Assembly (NCBI GenBank): GCA_009377495.1
Contig: WHTZ01000002.1
Coordinates: 247,015-311,014, forward strand
Direction of reading: 5' to 3'
Source of the DNA: Luteitalea sp.
GTDB taxonomy: Bacteria; Acidobacteriota; Vicinamibacteria; Vicinamibacterales; Vicinamibacteraceae
Length of the DNA: 64,000 bases
Shown here: positions 32,215-41,587 of the stretch, one piece after another
How positions within the stretch are numbered: the first letter of the stretch is position 1
Layout: each line of letters starts with the position of its first letter
The notes under the pieces: model-generated
What the model was told of the DNA's origin: nothing
Databases searched by the model: none
What the model saw: the letters and a program-made list of their open reading frames with translations, nothing else
Made by a program: the position numbers and the translations under genes

Positions 32215-34608
32215 TCATTCGTTGCGGAGCACGAGGATCGGATCGACGCGGCTGGCCCGACGCGCGGGAACCCATGTCGCGACGAGCGACGCGGCGGCAA
32301 GAGTCATGGCCGCCGCTAGGTAAATGGTGGTATTCGTCACGCTTACTCCGTAGACGACGCTGCTCATCATTCGGCCGAGGGCCAGCGCACCGGACAAGCC
32401 CGCCACGATACCAAGGAGCAACGGCACGAAACCCTGCAGCACCACGAGCCGCTCGACATCGCGGCCGTGGGCGCCGAGCGCGATGCGGATGGCGATCTCA
32501 CGTGTGCGCTGGTTCGCCGCATAGGACGTCACGCCGAAAACTCCTATGACCGCGAGGATCAGTGCGATGAAGGCGAACGTACCGAGCAGCCTCGCGTAGA
32601 AGGACTCTTCGTCGATCGAGCTCGCCAAGCGGTCGCGCAGCGTGCCAACGCGCGTGATGGGCAGGTCAGGATTGAGCGCCCACACCTGTTCCTTCATGGT
32701 CTGGAAGAGCCGCGACGGTTCGCGTTCCACGCGGGCCAGGATCACGCCGCGCTCCGCGCGGTCGGCCGCATAGGGAAGGTAGATCTCGTCCGATGTGTCT
32801 CTGAGACCCCTGCCGGTCACGTCGCCGACCACGCCGACGATGTGCATCCACGGACCCCAGTCTCCTTCGCGGCGGAGCCGAAATCGCTGGCCAACCGCTG
32901 ACGCCTGCGGCCAGAATTTGCGCCCGAACGACCGGCTGACCACGACCTGGTGGTGCTGCGCGTCATGGTCCGTCAGCGTCCGACCCTCGAGATGCGGGAC
33001 GCGCAGGACGCGGAAGTAATTGGGCGCGACGTGCGCCCACGACGCACCCACAGTCCTCAACGGTTCGGACGGACGATCCTCGAGATCTATCGCACCAAAC
33101 ATGATCCCGTTGTGCGGTGGGACGTCGGCGGCAACCGAGGCTTCGACGACTCCTGGCAGATCACCGACGGCCTCGGCCAAACGATGGAAGAAATCGCGCC
33201 GCGTGCCCGGATCGACGTAGACCGCCGGATCGAGCTCAACGAGCATTTCCACGACGTGGTCCGGCTCAAACCCTGGCCCGACGCCTTTGAGATGGACAAA
33301 GCTGCTGATCATCAGGCCCGCACCGACCAGGAGCACAAGCGCGAGAGCCGTCTGCAGCCCGACGGCGCTGCGAAACAGCCAACGTCCGAATCCGGCTGGT
33401 GCACCACGTGGGTCGTCTCGGTTGAGGTTGCGCAGGAGATCGGTCCGCGCCACTCGGAGCGCCGGCGCAGCACCGATCATCACAGCGGTCAAGAGGGAGA
33501 GCGCAAGGCTATAGCCGATAACGGTCGCGTCGAGCGTCACGTGATCCGGATAGACGTAGACCAGGGAAGGCGGCCGCAGGGCCAACAACAGCGCTGTGCC
33601 CCACATGGCAACCAGTACCGCGCCAACGCTTCCCAGCACTCCAAGCAACAAGCTCTCGGCCAGGAGCCGCCGCACGATCCCCACGCGACTGGCGCCGAGC
33701 GCTGCCTGGATGGCGATGTCCCGCCGGCGCGTCAGGTTCCGAGCCAGCAAGAGGCTTGCGAGGTTGGCACCAACAATAGCCAGCACGAATGTGCTCGCGC
33801 CCCAAAAGATCAAGATTGTCTGGTAGATCGAACTTCCCCGCTCCTCGTCACCCGGACGTGACAGCTGTATCTCGATGAGTCCGCCGCCATCGCTCACGAG
33901 CGTCGCCGAGAGACTGTCAAGCTCCGCTTTCGCTTGCTCGAGTGAAACGCCCGGGCGAAGCCACGCAATGACGCTCGGGTGCCAATCACCTGCGCGATCG
34001 ATGCCGCGTGGCACCCACACGTCGACGTCTCGATCGGAGGCAGGCGCCCGACTGACGCCGACCACTGTACGGCGAACATCGTCGAGCATCAACGTTCTCC
34101 CGACGACGTCTGGGGCACTGCCAAACTCGCGGCGCCACAGCCCTTCGCTGATTAGTACTACGGGCTCAGATCCAGGGTTGCCCTCGTCAGCTCTGAAGGC
34201 TCGTCCGAGGAGAGGGATCATGTCCATCGCCGAGGGCAGGTCGGGTGTCACGATACGGCCTAAGAGCCGCACCGCAGAGTCGCCTCGCCGCCAGGCGAAC
34301 TGATGCGTGGAGGAAGCCTCCACGCGCTCGAGGGAGTTGGCAAAGCGCTGGATGTCGGCGGCCTGCCGTTCGGTCATCCGGATCGGAGCGTCGCGCACGT
34401 ATAGCTCGACGAGAACCACACGATGGGCGTCTCGGTACGGTATCGGCTTGAAGAGGACCTCGCGTGCAACGCTGAAGATCGCCGTGTTCGCGCCGATGCC
34501 GAGCGCGAGGCTCAGCACGACGAGGGCGGAGAGGCCCGGCGCACGCCTGAGACTGCGGCCAGCGAAGCGGAGGTCTTGGGCAAGCGCATCGATTCTGGGC
34601 TCCGACAT
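32215..34608 (-). CDS. ADOP-type FtsX/MacB permease
   Basis: From ATG 34608 (MSEPRIDALAQDLRFAGRSLRRAPG) the product is 797 residues; the frame is open to 34740 but that part lacks family resemblance, while GGACGG precedes 34608. It has the first membrane helix ([28 protein letters not shown]), the MacB-like core, the central helices (TFVLAIVGANLASLLLARNLTRRRDIAIQAALGA) and the C-terminal FtsX block with NQRTREIAIRIALGAHGRDV, ending ARRASRVDPILVLRNE. It is more diverged than the tandem trio. It is divergent from the FAD oxidoreductase with 255 bases between starts, and no regulator gene is adjacent. Confidence 0.88.
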   Translation of the reverse strand: MSEPRIDALAQDLRFAGRSLRRAPGLSALVVLSLALGIGANTAIFSVAREVLFKPIPYRDAHRVVLVELYVRDAPIRMTERQAADIQRFANSLERVEASSTHQFAWRRGDSAVRLLGRIVTPDLPSAMDMIPLLGRAFRADEGNPGSEPVVLISEGLWRREFGSAPDVVGRTLMLDDVRRTVVGVSRAPASDRDVDVWVPRGIDRAGDWHPSVIAWLRPGVSLEQAKAELDSLSATLVSDGGGLIEIQLSRPGDEERGSSIYQTILIFWGASTFVLAIVGANLASLLLARNLTRRRDIAIQAALGASRVGIVRRLLAESLLLGVLGSVGAVLVAMWGTALLLALRPPSLVYVYPDHVTLDATVIGYSLALSLLTAVMIGAAPALRVARTDLLRNLNRDDPRGAPAGFGRWLFRSAVGLQTALALVLLVGAGLMISSFVHLKGVGPGFEPDHVVEMLVELDPAVYVDPGTRRDFFHRLAEAVGDLPGVVEASVAADVPPHNGIMFGAIDLEDRPSEPLRTVGASWAHVAPNYFRVLRVPHLEGRTLTDHDAQHHQVVVSRSFGRKFWPQASAVGQRFRLRREGDWGPWMHIVGVVGDVTGRGLRDTSDEIYLPYAADRAERGVILARVEREPSRLFQTMKEQVWALNPDLPITRVGTLRDRLASSIDEESFYARLLGTFAFIALILAVIGVFGVTSYAANQRTREIAIRIALGAHGRDVERLVVLQGFVPLLLGIVAGLSGALALGRMMSSVVYGVSVTNTTIYLAAAMTLAAASLVATWVPARRASRVDPILVLRNE

Positions 34609-34863
34609 AGCCCACCGTCCTGAGAGATTCTTCAGTTCAATTCGATCGACCCGTGCGAGAGATTCTACCCCCGTTCCGCCGAGAGCGTCCTGCATTCTGC
34701 ATTTGACAGGGGGGGTTCGGCACTGAATGGCTTCGCGCACTTCAGGGAAATCTCACACTCTTTTCAGGGTTCTCTAACGTCTTCTCAGCACGCGTCCCTT
34801 ACTGTCTGGATCGCGCGTTCCGGTTGAGCGCGCGCTGAGCCCAGGCAAAGGAGAGCCCTCGAG

Positions 34864-36354
34864 ATGTCGACGCCTTCCGGACAGTGTGCCGTCGTTGTTG
34901 GCGGTAGTGTGGCCGGGCTGCTAGCCGCCCGGGTGTTGGCGGAACACTTTCGCCAAGTCATCGTGATCGAGCGTGATGCGTTGCGCGATGCGCCGTTGGT
35001 CCGCACGGGGACACCACAGGCATCGCACGCGCACGTGCTGCTGCAACGAGGTCGGCGTATCTTGAGCGAGCTGTTACCCGGCCTCGAAGAAGACCTCCTA
35101 GCCGCCGGAGCCCTGCTCCTCGACTTCGCGAAAGACGTGGCCTGGCTGACCCCTGCCGGCTGGGGAGTGCGCTACGACTCTGAGCTTCCCACGCTCTCGT
35201 GCAGCCGCGCCCTGCTCGAATGGGCGGTTCGTCGGCATGTCGTCCGACTCACCGGCATTCACATTCAGTCTGGGTTCAGGGTGGTGCGCCTCGTCGAACG
35301 GCAGGGCGCCGTGGTTGGCGTGACGATACGTGCCGCTCGTTGTTCGGGGGATGTCGGTCAGACACTCGACGCCGAGCTCGTGGTCGACGCGAGTGGGCGT
35401 GGATCGGCAGCGCCCCAATGGCTGCAGGCTCTGGGCTACCCCCGGCCGTCCGAAACGACGGTCAATGCGTTTCACGGGTACGCGAGCCGTATCTTTCGCG
35501 CGCCCTCCGACCCGGCGCGCGACTGGATGGGCCTGTATCTTCAGCCGAAGCCGCCCAGCATGCGACGTCTCGGCATCCTGATGCCCATCGAGATGGGTCA
35601 GTGGCATGTCTCGCTGGGCGGCGCTGAGCGCGACTATCCCCCAACCGACGACGAGGGCTTTCTGGAGTTCGCACGATCCCTTCGAAGTCCGATCCTGTAC
35701 GATGCCATCACGGCCGCGGAACCTGTCTCGCCGATCTACGCCACGCGCGCCACGGCCAACCGCGTGCGCCACTTCGAGCGGCTGTCACGCGGCCCTGCCG
35801 CGTTTCTCGTGGTCGCCGACGCGGCTTGCGCGTTCAATCCAGTCTATGGTCAAGGGATGACGACCGCGGCCATCGGCGCGTTGCTGCTACGCGAGCACTT
35901 GCGCGCATCGGGCAGCACGACCGTGTCGCGGGCTGAGCGCGCCTGGAGCGCGCGGTTCCAGACGCGGCTGGCTGCCATCAATCGGGTGCCTTGGATGCTC
36001 GCGACCGGTGAGGACTGCCGCTTCAAAGGCTCGGAGGGCAGACGGCTCGATCTCGAGTTGCGGGTGATGCACCGCTATCTGGACCGGGTGGTCGCCCTCA
36101 CCACGCACGATCCCGCGGTCCGCGACGTGCTGCTGCGCACATTCAATTTGCTGATCCCACCTAGCAGACTCTTCCACCCCTCGATCCTCGCCAAGGTCGC
36201 CCGACAGGCGATCACGCTTCGATCGATATCGTTGACGGACCGTCAAGACACTCAGAACATGCATACGGGAGACGTGAGCCTAGCGATAATGGACACGTTC
36301 ACCCGTCGCCGAGCGCCCACCGATGGGTCTTCACCCGCGAGTGGAACGGGATGA
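34864..36354 (+). CDS. FAD-dependent oxidoreductase (monooxygenase/geranylgeranyl-reductase-like)
   Basis: A 496-residue flavoprotein. The N-terminal FAD-binding motif is AVVVGGSVAGLLAARVLAEHFRQVIVIERD, the second FAD signature is LVVDASGRGS, and the third is FLVVADAACAFNPVYGQGMTTAAIGALLL (parts), in the order of PHBH-type/GGR-like enzymes. No signal peptide or membrane segment is seen, so it is cytoplasmic. GGAGAG lies upstream of the ATG. The last 24 bases overlap the convergent small gene at 36331. Substrate unknown; such enzymes hydroxylate or reduce lipophilic or aromatic compounds. Confidence 0.85.
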   Translation: MSTPSGQCAVVVGGSVAGLLAARVLAEHFRQVIVIERDALRDAPLVRTGTPQASHAHVLLQRGRRILSELLPGLEEDLLAAGALLLDFAKDVAWLTPAGWGVRYDSELPTLSCSRALLEWAVRRHVVRLTGIHIQSGFRVVRLVERQGAVVGVTIRAARCSGDVGQTLDAELVVDASGRGSAAPQWLQALGYPRPSETTVNAFHGYASRIFRAPSDPARDWMGLYLQPKPPSMRRLGILMPIEMGQWHVSLGGAERDYPPTDDEGFLEFARSLRSPILYDAITAAEPVSPIYATRATANRVRHFERLSRGPAAFLVVADAACAFNPVYGQGMTTAAIGALLLREHLRASGSTTVSRAERAWSARFQTRLAAINRVPWMLATGEDCRFKGSEGRRLDLELRVMHRYLDRVVALTTHDPAVRDVLLRTFNLLIPPSRLFHPSILAKVARQAITLRSISLTDRQDTQNMHTGDVSLAIMDTFTRRRAPTDGSSPASGTG

Positions 36355-36657
36355 CTTCGACGCCTTGCGTCGGGTGTCGCGACGCCTCGATGGCAGGGCT
36401 TTCTTCGAGCGCGCGTTCGTCGAGCCTCGGCGCCGCTGCCGTACGGATGCGTCCGCCAGAGTTACCAACTCCCGAAGCGCGCGGTTGACCGCCGCGGAGT
36501 CCGGGAACACCCTCGCCACATCAGGATCCAGCAGCACCACATTGGTACCTTCGCAGTAGCGCTCGAAGTACTTGCCACGAACCGCGTCGCTGAAGTCGTA
36601 CTCCGGAAGCATGTCGTCGTCAGGAACGGTCTTGCGTCTTGGATTCTCGAACCGCAC
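36331..36657 (-). CDS. Small conserved protein, antitoxin-like
   Basis: A 108-residue protein from GTG 36657. Its middle (MLPEYDFSDAVRGKYFERYCEGTNVVLLDPDVARVFPDSAAVNRALREL, given as positions about 16-65) matches a small family common in cyanobacteria and other phyla, often found beside toxin genes or as a solitary gene. The core ends near residue 72; the remaining Arg/Lys-rich tail (RQRRRGSTNARSKKALPSRR) is coded over the end of the convergent oxidoreductase and may be a read-through extension. No toxin partner is seen next to it. The call as an antitoxin is an inference. Confidence 0.6.
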   Translation of the reverse strand: MRFENPRRKTVPDDDMLPEYDFSDAVRGKYFERYCEGTNVVLLDPDVARVFPDSAAVNRALRELVTLADASVRQRRRGSTNARSKKALPSRRRDTRRKASKSSRSTRG

Positions 36658-36685
36658 AGCTCATGATACGACAGCGCCGTCGCCG

Positions 36686-39328
36686 CTACACATCGCGCAA
36701 CGTGATGAGCGGATCGACGCGTGACGCGCGCCGTGCCGGCAGGGCGCTGGCGACGAGCGCCGCGCACATCACGAGCAGCGCGACGCCTGTCAGCGTCCTG
36801 GGATCCATCGGTGACACGCCCGTCAGAAACCCCCTGAGCACGTTGGCGCCAAGCGCGCCGACGCCGAGGCCAACGGCGAGTCCGACAGCGGTTAACGCGG
36901 CGCTCCCGCCGACGACCAAGCGGATGACGTCCGGGGTACGCGCGCCGAGAGCCTTGCGGACGCCGATCTCTCGCGTGCGCTGCGCGACCGAGAACGAGAC
37001 GAGTCCATAGACACCGAGCGTCGAGAGCAGCATCGCGATGATGCCGATCGCGGCCGTGAAAACCGCGCCGATCTCGGTGGGCAAGACGGCCACCGCCACG
37101 GCCTGCGTCATCGGCTCGATGTTCACGGCGACGTCGGGTGCGAGCCGTTGCATCTCGCGCGTGATGACCTCCGTCGTCGTCTGTACGTTGGTGGTCCGTA
37201 CGTGCAGTGTCATGTTGTGGGCATACGCCTGGCGGAATGGTGAATACACCGTTGGCGCGATCGTTTCTCCAAGCGTCCAGTACTTGCTGTCGCGCACGAT
37301 GCCCACCACCTCCCACGACTCGGGACCGGGGTTCAGACGCTTGCCGAGCACGTCACCGTTCCAGAACTGCCGCGCCAGCGTCTCGTTTACGATCAGCACG
37401 CGCGGCGTGCCCTCGCGATCGTCCCAGGTGAAGTCGCGACCTGCCACTAACGGGATCCGGAGTGTTTCGAACCAGCCAGGCGTCACGGTGTTGGCGACAA
37501 CGCGGCGGCCGCGGGTCGGGTCGTCTTCGGTGGACACGTCGTACGCCGTGCGTCCCATCAGCGCCAGCGGCACAATGGTCGACAAGCCGGCCGACTGGAC
37601 GCCGGGGGACTCCTCGACGCGCTGCTGAAGCTCGATGACGATCCGCTCGCCACGTGCGTCGCGATCCTCGTCCAGCGCCTGGCCAAGGGTCACGTTGGCG
37701 AGTAGCACACCGACGGGATCGAAGCCGGGATTCACCTCGCTGATGTGACCGAGGCTGCGCAAGAACAACCCGCTCCACACGAGCAGGAGGCTGCAAACGG
37801 CGACCTGTCCGACAACCAGCACCTGGCGCAGCCGCTGCCGTGTCGTCGAACCGCCCTCCTCCTTGAGCGCTGAGACAACGTCGAACCGCGCCGCACGCCG
37901 TGCCGGCACGAGACCGAACAGGAGGCACGTGAGTGTCGTCAGACCGAGCGCGTACGCCAGCACCCGCCGGTCGATCCGGAGGTCGAATTCGACCGGCACC
38001 GGGAGCCACCACGCGAGCGTGTTCACGCCGGCCGCGAGCACGATCGCCAGCAGCACACCCGCTGCACCGCCCATGAGCGCAAGAAGCAGGCTTTCAGTCA
38101 GGAGCTGCCGCACGAGGCGACCCCGGCCGGCACCGAGCGCGAGGCGCAGCGCAATCTCACGTTGCCGTGCCATCGCGCGTCCGAGCAGGAGCCCCGCGAT
38201 GTTGGCGCAGCCGATCAGGAGCACGAAGCCCGATACCACCGTCATGAGCGCGAGAAACATGAAGACCGGCAAGAGCGTCCCGGTCATCCCGCGGAAGGCG
38301 CCAAGACCCTCGAGGGAAAACACCTCCATCGCGAGGAACGACTCGGGAAGCTCCGGATGCTCCCACCTGAGGTGCCGTGCCATCACCTGCATGGCGGCCG
38401 CGGCCTGGACCGGCGCGATCCCGGGCTTCAGGCGCGCGAATACCTCGAACTGGGTGTCACCCCGATCGCGCATCACCGGGTTGGGCACGGTGACATCGAC
38501 CGGGACCCAGAAGTCCTGGAGCATTCCCGGCGGTGTGACGCCGCGAAACCTGCGCGGCATGACGCCGATGACTTCAAACGGCCGGCCATCGAGGGTCAAG
38601 ACGCGGCCGATGACCGACGGATCGGCACCGAACCGCGCGCGCCAGGCGTGATCGGCAAGGACGAGGACGTCGCGTCGCGACTCGTCGGGTGTGAAAGGGC
38701 GGCCCAGCGCGGCGGGGATGCCAAGGATGCTGAAGTAGTTCACCGACGTAAGCTCTCCGGTGAGCCGCACGGGCATATCCCGCGTCGCCAGGCCAGCGTC
38801 GAACCGGCGATGCGCGGCCACGCCCGAGAAGACATCGTTGCGGTCGCGGATGTCCTCGTAATTCGGCCAGGACATCTGGCTTTGGCCGGCACGCACACGC
38901 ACGACCTCGTGCGGTGCAGCGACGGGGAGCGGTTTGAGGAGAAGCGCGTTGACGACGGTGAAGATCGCGGTGTTGGCACCGATCGCCACCGCAAGTGTCA
39001 CGATGGCCACGGCCGCGAAGCCGGGGCTTCGTCCGATGAGGCGGAGACCGAACGTCGCATCCTGCCGGAGCTCGCCCGCGAATTGCGCGATCCGTCGGCG
39101 GCGCTCGATCCGGTCATCGTGTCGCACACAGGCGCGAGCGCCGGACGCCTGATTGCCAAACTCGCGGAGCGCCTGTGCGCGCGCCTCGGCATCGATCAGA
39201 CCGGAGCGCCGGAGCTCGGCGGTTCGCATGTCGAGATGAAACTGGAACTCGTCATGGACGTCCGCGCGCACCTCCTCTCGGGTACGCGAGGAGAACCGGA
39301 ACAGCCGCCTGAGGCCCGAACGCTTCAT
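36686..39328 (-). CDS. ADOP-type FtsX/MacB permease with prefix domain
   Basis: At 880 residues this is a full-length ADOP with the N-terminal prefix domain (EEVRADVHDEFQFHLDMRTAELRRSGL, then AQALREFGNQ). The first membrane helix is [28 protein letters not shown]; the MacB-like domain, central helices (VSGFVLLIGCANIAGLLLGRAMARQREIALRLALGA), second periplasmic domain and C-terminal FtsX helices follow, ending ARRASRVDPLITLRDV. The PadR gene is 9 bases upstream, so both are on one transcript, the classic ADOP-PadR pairing. The export or signalling substrate is unknown. Confidence 0.92.
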   Translation of the reverse strand: MKRSGLRRLFRFSSRTREEVRADVHDEFQFHLDMRTAELRRSGLIDAEARAQALREFGNQASGARACVRHDDRIERRRRIAQFAGELRQDATFGLRLIGRSPGFAAVAIVTLAVAIGANTAIFTVVNALLLKPLPVAAPHEVVRVRAGQSQMSWPNYEDIRDRNDVFSGVAAHRRFDAGLATRDMPVRLTGELTSVNYFSILGIPAALGRPFTPDESRRDVLVLADHAWRARFGADPSVIGRVLTLDGRPFEVIGVMPRRFRGVTPPGMLQDFWVPVDVTVPNPVMRDRGDTQFEVFARLKPGIAPVQAAAAMQVMARHLRWEHPELPESFLAMEVFSLEGLGAFRGMTGTLLPVFMFLALMTVVSGFVLLIGCANIAGLLLGRAMARQREIALRLALGAGRGRLVRQLLTESLLLALMGGAAGVLLAIVLAAGVNTLAWWLPVPVEFDLRIDRRVLAYALGLTTLTCLLFGLVPARRAARFDVVSALKEEGGSTTRQRLRQVLVVGQVAVCSLLLVWSGLFLRSLGHISEVNPGFDPVGVLLANVTLGQALDEDRDARGERIVIELQQRVEESPGVQSAGLSTIVPLALMGRTAYDVSTEDDPTRGRRVVANTVTPGWFETLRIPLVAGRDFTWDDREGTPRVLIVNETLARQFWNGDVLGKRLNPGPESWEVVGIVRDSKYWTLGETIAPTVYSPFRQAYAHNMTLHVRTTNVQTTTEVITREMQRLAPDVAVNIEPMTQAVAVAVLPTEIGAVFTAAIGIIAMLLSTLGVYGLVSFSVAQRTREIGVRKALGARTPDVIRLVVGGSAALTAVGLAVGLGVGALGANVLRGFLTGVSPMDPRTLTGVALLVMCAALVASALPARRASRVDPLITLRDV

Positions 39329-39337
39329 CGGATCACC

Positions 39338-39670
39338 TCACGCGGTCTCGAGCACCTTGAACACGGCCTCCGCATACTGTTTCCATACCGACACTTCGCT
39401 GCGTAGCTGGCGGCGACCTCGGGTGGTCAGCTCGTAGTACTTCGCGCGCCGGTTGTTCTCTGACAGTCCCCACTCGGACGCGATCCACCCTTTGTCTTCG
39501 AGGCGGTGCAGCCCCTGGTACAGCGCCGCGTCCTCCATCGACAGCACGCCATCCGTACGCTCGCGCACCCAGCGGGACACCGCATAGCCGTGCGCGGGGC
39601 CCTGCTGTAGCGCCCGCAGAATCAGGAGATCGACGGTCCCTTGCAGCAGCGTCAGCGTGGTATGGCTCAC
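39338..39670 (-). CDS. PadR-family transcriptional regulator
   Basis: A 110-residue PadR winged-helix protein: LLQGTVDLLILRALQQGPAHGYAVSRWVRERT, MEDAALYQGLHRLEDKGWIASEWG, RRAKYYELTTRGRRQL (parts) and a short C-terminal dimerisation helix. GTG 39670 is chosen because AGGAG lies nine bases upstream and homologues start at this point; the frame runs open to 39874. It probably represses its own transcript with the ADOP gene. An imperfect inverted repeat at 39709-39734 lies just upstream. Confidence 0.92.
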   Translation of the reverse strand: MSHTTLTLLQGTVDLLILRALQQGPAHGYAVSRWVRERTDGVLSMEDAALYQGLHRLEDKGWIASEWGLSENNRRAKYYELTTRGRRQLRSEVSVWKQYAEAVFKVLETA

Positions 39671-39708
39671 CGTCTGGTCTCCTGATTGGACGGCGGACGC
39701 GCCGCACA

Positions 39709-39734
39709 TGTTCCACTCACGATGTGAGGGAACA
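39709..39734 (-). promoter_or_regulatory. PadR promoter region: -10 and operator-like inverted repeat
   Basis: TGTTCC.CTCAC and GTGAG.GGAACA form an inverted repeat (one bulged base) directly downstream of TATACT, a good -10 hexamer on the minus strand (about 39734-39739). The layout fits a promoter repressed by PadR bound at the transcription start. The -35 is not clear. Confidence 0.45.
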
Positions 39735-39755
39735 GTATACACGAGGCCAAGGTCC

Positions 39756-40490
39756 TTACGTGAACCTGCTCGCAAGGTATCGTCGACGGAGCTCTTCGGG
39801 AAAGCGCTCGATCGCGTAGCGGAGCATGGTCCGTGGCATACGCCCGGCATGTTGGCGCAGGAATTCCTCTTCAACCGCGCGGTCGCGGTTCCCGATCTCC
39901 CTCAGCATCCATCCAACGGCCTTGTGGATGAGGTCGTGCTCGTCATCCAGCAAGAGTCGAGCGATCGTCAGTGTCTCGGTGCACTCCCCACGCTTGATGT
40001 AGTGGAACGTCGCCATGATGGCGATGCGACGCTCCGACCAGCGCTTCGCCCTGGCCAAGCGTCGCAAGGGGCTGCGGCTGCGGTCGCGTAGGTGCGCGCC
40101 AACGATCTGCTCGGCCGAGCAGTCGATCAGGTCCCAGTTGTTGATATGGGTCGTGCTCTCGAGATACAGGCGATAGATCGCGTCACGCTGCGCCGCGTCT
40201 GCTCGTCCGTACTGCCGAACGAGGATCAGCAGGGCGAGCAGGCGCTCTTCGTGCCAGGGCGACCGCAACAGGCTGGCGACCTCGTGGAGCGAGAGATCCT
40301 GGTAGGCGCGTGAAAGCTGGCGCAAGACCGGCACGCGGATGCCGAGGAAGCGATCACCTGCACCGTACTGGCCCGGCGCGGTCTTGAAGAAGCGCTGCAG
40401 TACAGATGCGCGAGAGGTGTCGCGCAGCGACTTCACGTGGCGCTGGACCGCCGCAGCAGATAGGCTTCGAGACACGGCCCGCGACATCAC
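39756..40490 (-). CDS. AlkD-type DNA alkylation repair enzyme
   Basis: The 244-residue protein is a HEAT-like all-helical DNA glycosylase of the AlkC/AlkD family: FFKTAPGQYGAGDRFLGIRVPVLRQLSR near residue 35-60, HEVASLLRSPWHEERLLALLIL, the signature TTHINNWDLIDCSAEQIVGAHL with the Trp and Asp four apart that act on alkylated bases in AlkD, and HKAVGWMLREIGNRD. It excises 3- or 7-alkylpurines in the cytoplasm. It is 12 bases downstream of the methyltransferase gene and likely shares its transcript. Confidence 0.9.
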   Translation of the reverse strand: MMSRAVSRSLSAAAVQRHVKSLRDTSRASVLQRFFKTAPGQYGAGDRFLGIRVPVLRQLSRAYQDLSLHEVASLLRSPWHEERLLALLILVRQYGRADAAQRDAIYRLYLESTTHINNWDLIDCSAEQIVGAHLRDRSRSPLRRLARAKRWSERRIAIMATFHYIKRGECTETLTIARLLLDDEHDLIHKAVGWMLREIGNRDRAVEEEFLRQHAGRMPRTMLRYAIERFPEELRRRYLASRFT

Positions 40491-40502
40491 ATCCCGAGCT
40501 GT

Positions 40503-41162
40503 TCAGGCGGTTTCGGGCCGTGTGCCCGCAAGCAGCGCCAGTTCCCGCCACTTCCAATGGCAGTCAACGTCGGCAAACCCAATCGCCCGGAGCCAGCCAA
40601 GCTGCGTCTCCACGTCGAGCAACTTGTTCGACGGATCCTCGTCGTGAGGATCGACCTCGATGGAGGCAAGAAACTGCTCATGGAGGGTTCTGGTCGGCGA
40701 TGCCACGTGCTCGAGATTGCAGAACACGCCGTGTGGGAGGAGCAGGCGGTACACCTCCTCGTAGAGTGCTCGCTTGCGCTCGTGCGATAGATGGTGAATG
40801 GCGAAGCTCGAGACAATTGCATCGAACGTGCCCAACGATTTCGGCAGCGGGTGGTCCATGTCGTGAGCGCGGATGCTGACCAACGGATCGGCTGCGAACC
40901 GCACGCGCATCCGGTCGAGCATGGTCTCAGAGAAGTCGATGGCCACGGCCTCCGCCGCCGGGCGTGCAAGCCTGACGAGCGCGAGGAGGCGGCCGTCACC
41001 GCTCCCTAAGTCGAGCACACGCGTCAACGGGCATGGCAAGCACGCGAGCAGCTCCGCTTCTCCTTCCGTCCGATGGGGAATGGAATCCGCCCGAGCCAGA
41101 TAGTCGAGCGCATGTGCCGGCGATCCCCAGCGGTTGACGCTCGTCTGGTGCATGAGATTCAC
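40503..41162 (-). CDS. Class I SAM-dependent methyltransferase
   Basis: A 219-residue methyltransferase: the SAM-binding motif I is RVLDLGSGDGRLLALV, followed by AEAVAIDFSETMLDRM, the acidic motif II, IVSSFAIHHLSHERKRALYEEVYRLLLPHGVFCNLEHVA (part) and a C-terminal strand pair. This is the UbiE/small-molecule type. No substrate can be inferred; the downstream DNA repair gene gives no clear link. Confidence 0.88.
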   Translation of the reverse strand: MNLMHQTSVNRWGSPAHALDYLARADSIPHRTEGEAELLACLPCPLTRVLDLGSGDGRLLALVRLARPAAEAVAIDFSETMLDRMRVRFAADPLVSIRAHDMDHPLPKSLGTFDAIVSSFAIHHLSHERKRALYEEVYRLLLPHGVFCNLEHVASPTRTLHEQFLASIEVDPHDEDPSNKLLDVETQLGWLRAIGFADVDCHWKWRELALLAGTRPETA

Positions 41163-41174
41163 TCCTCAGCGTGC

Positions 41175-41440
41175 TCATATGCCGCGAGTCACCATGACCT
41201 TACCACCATCCGTGGCCAGGGCCCTCGCGATGTCCGTCACGACGTTCCCGGTCGATACCACGGTCAGTCGCTCTCCTTGACCGCGAGCGTAGTGCAGACC
41301 AATGCCGCGCCGCGTCGCTGCACCGCGGATCGCGTTGCCGGTCACGCTCACGACGCCGTGGCCATAGTTGACCGATAGGCCAATGTACAGGTACTTCGAA
41401 CCCGCATTGCCTTCGCCGATGCTTCCGCTGGAACCGTGTC
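41175..41440 (-). pseudogene. C-terminal remnant of a parallel beta-helix protein
   Basis: The frame reads SSGSIGEGNAGSKYLYIGLSVNYGHGVVSVTGNAIRG, GIGLHYARGQGERLTVVSTGNVVTDIARAL, VMVTRGI, stop (parts), the short-strand repeats of a right-handed beta helix near its end. No start codon or upstream part is present; the sequence before about 41440 changes to unrelated text. The 150 bases from there to the ADOP stop hold nothing recognisable. Confidence 0.5.
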
Positions 41441-41587
41441 ACGATTTGGCTCAAAAGAATTGACGAGCTGCGCCGAGTGGCAGGAACCGCTAGCGGACCT
41501 TAGACGCCCACCATTTCAGACCGGAATGGGAACGGGCGCTCACCGTGGACAATTTGGTGCGGCACCACAACGGGTGAGTTTCTGTGG

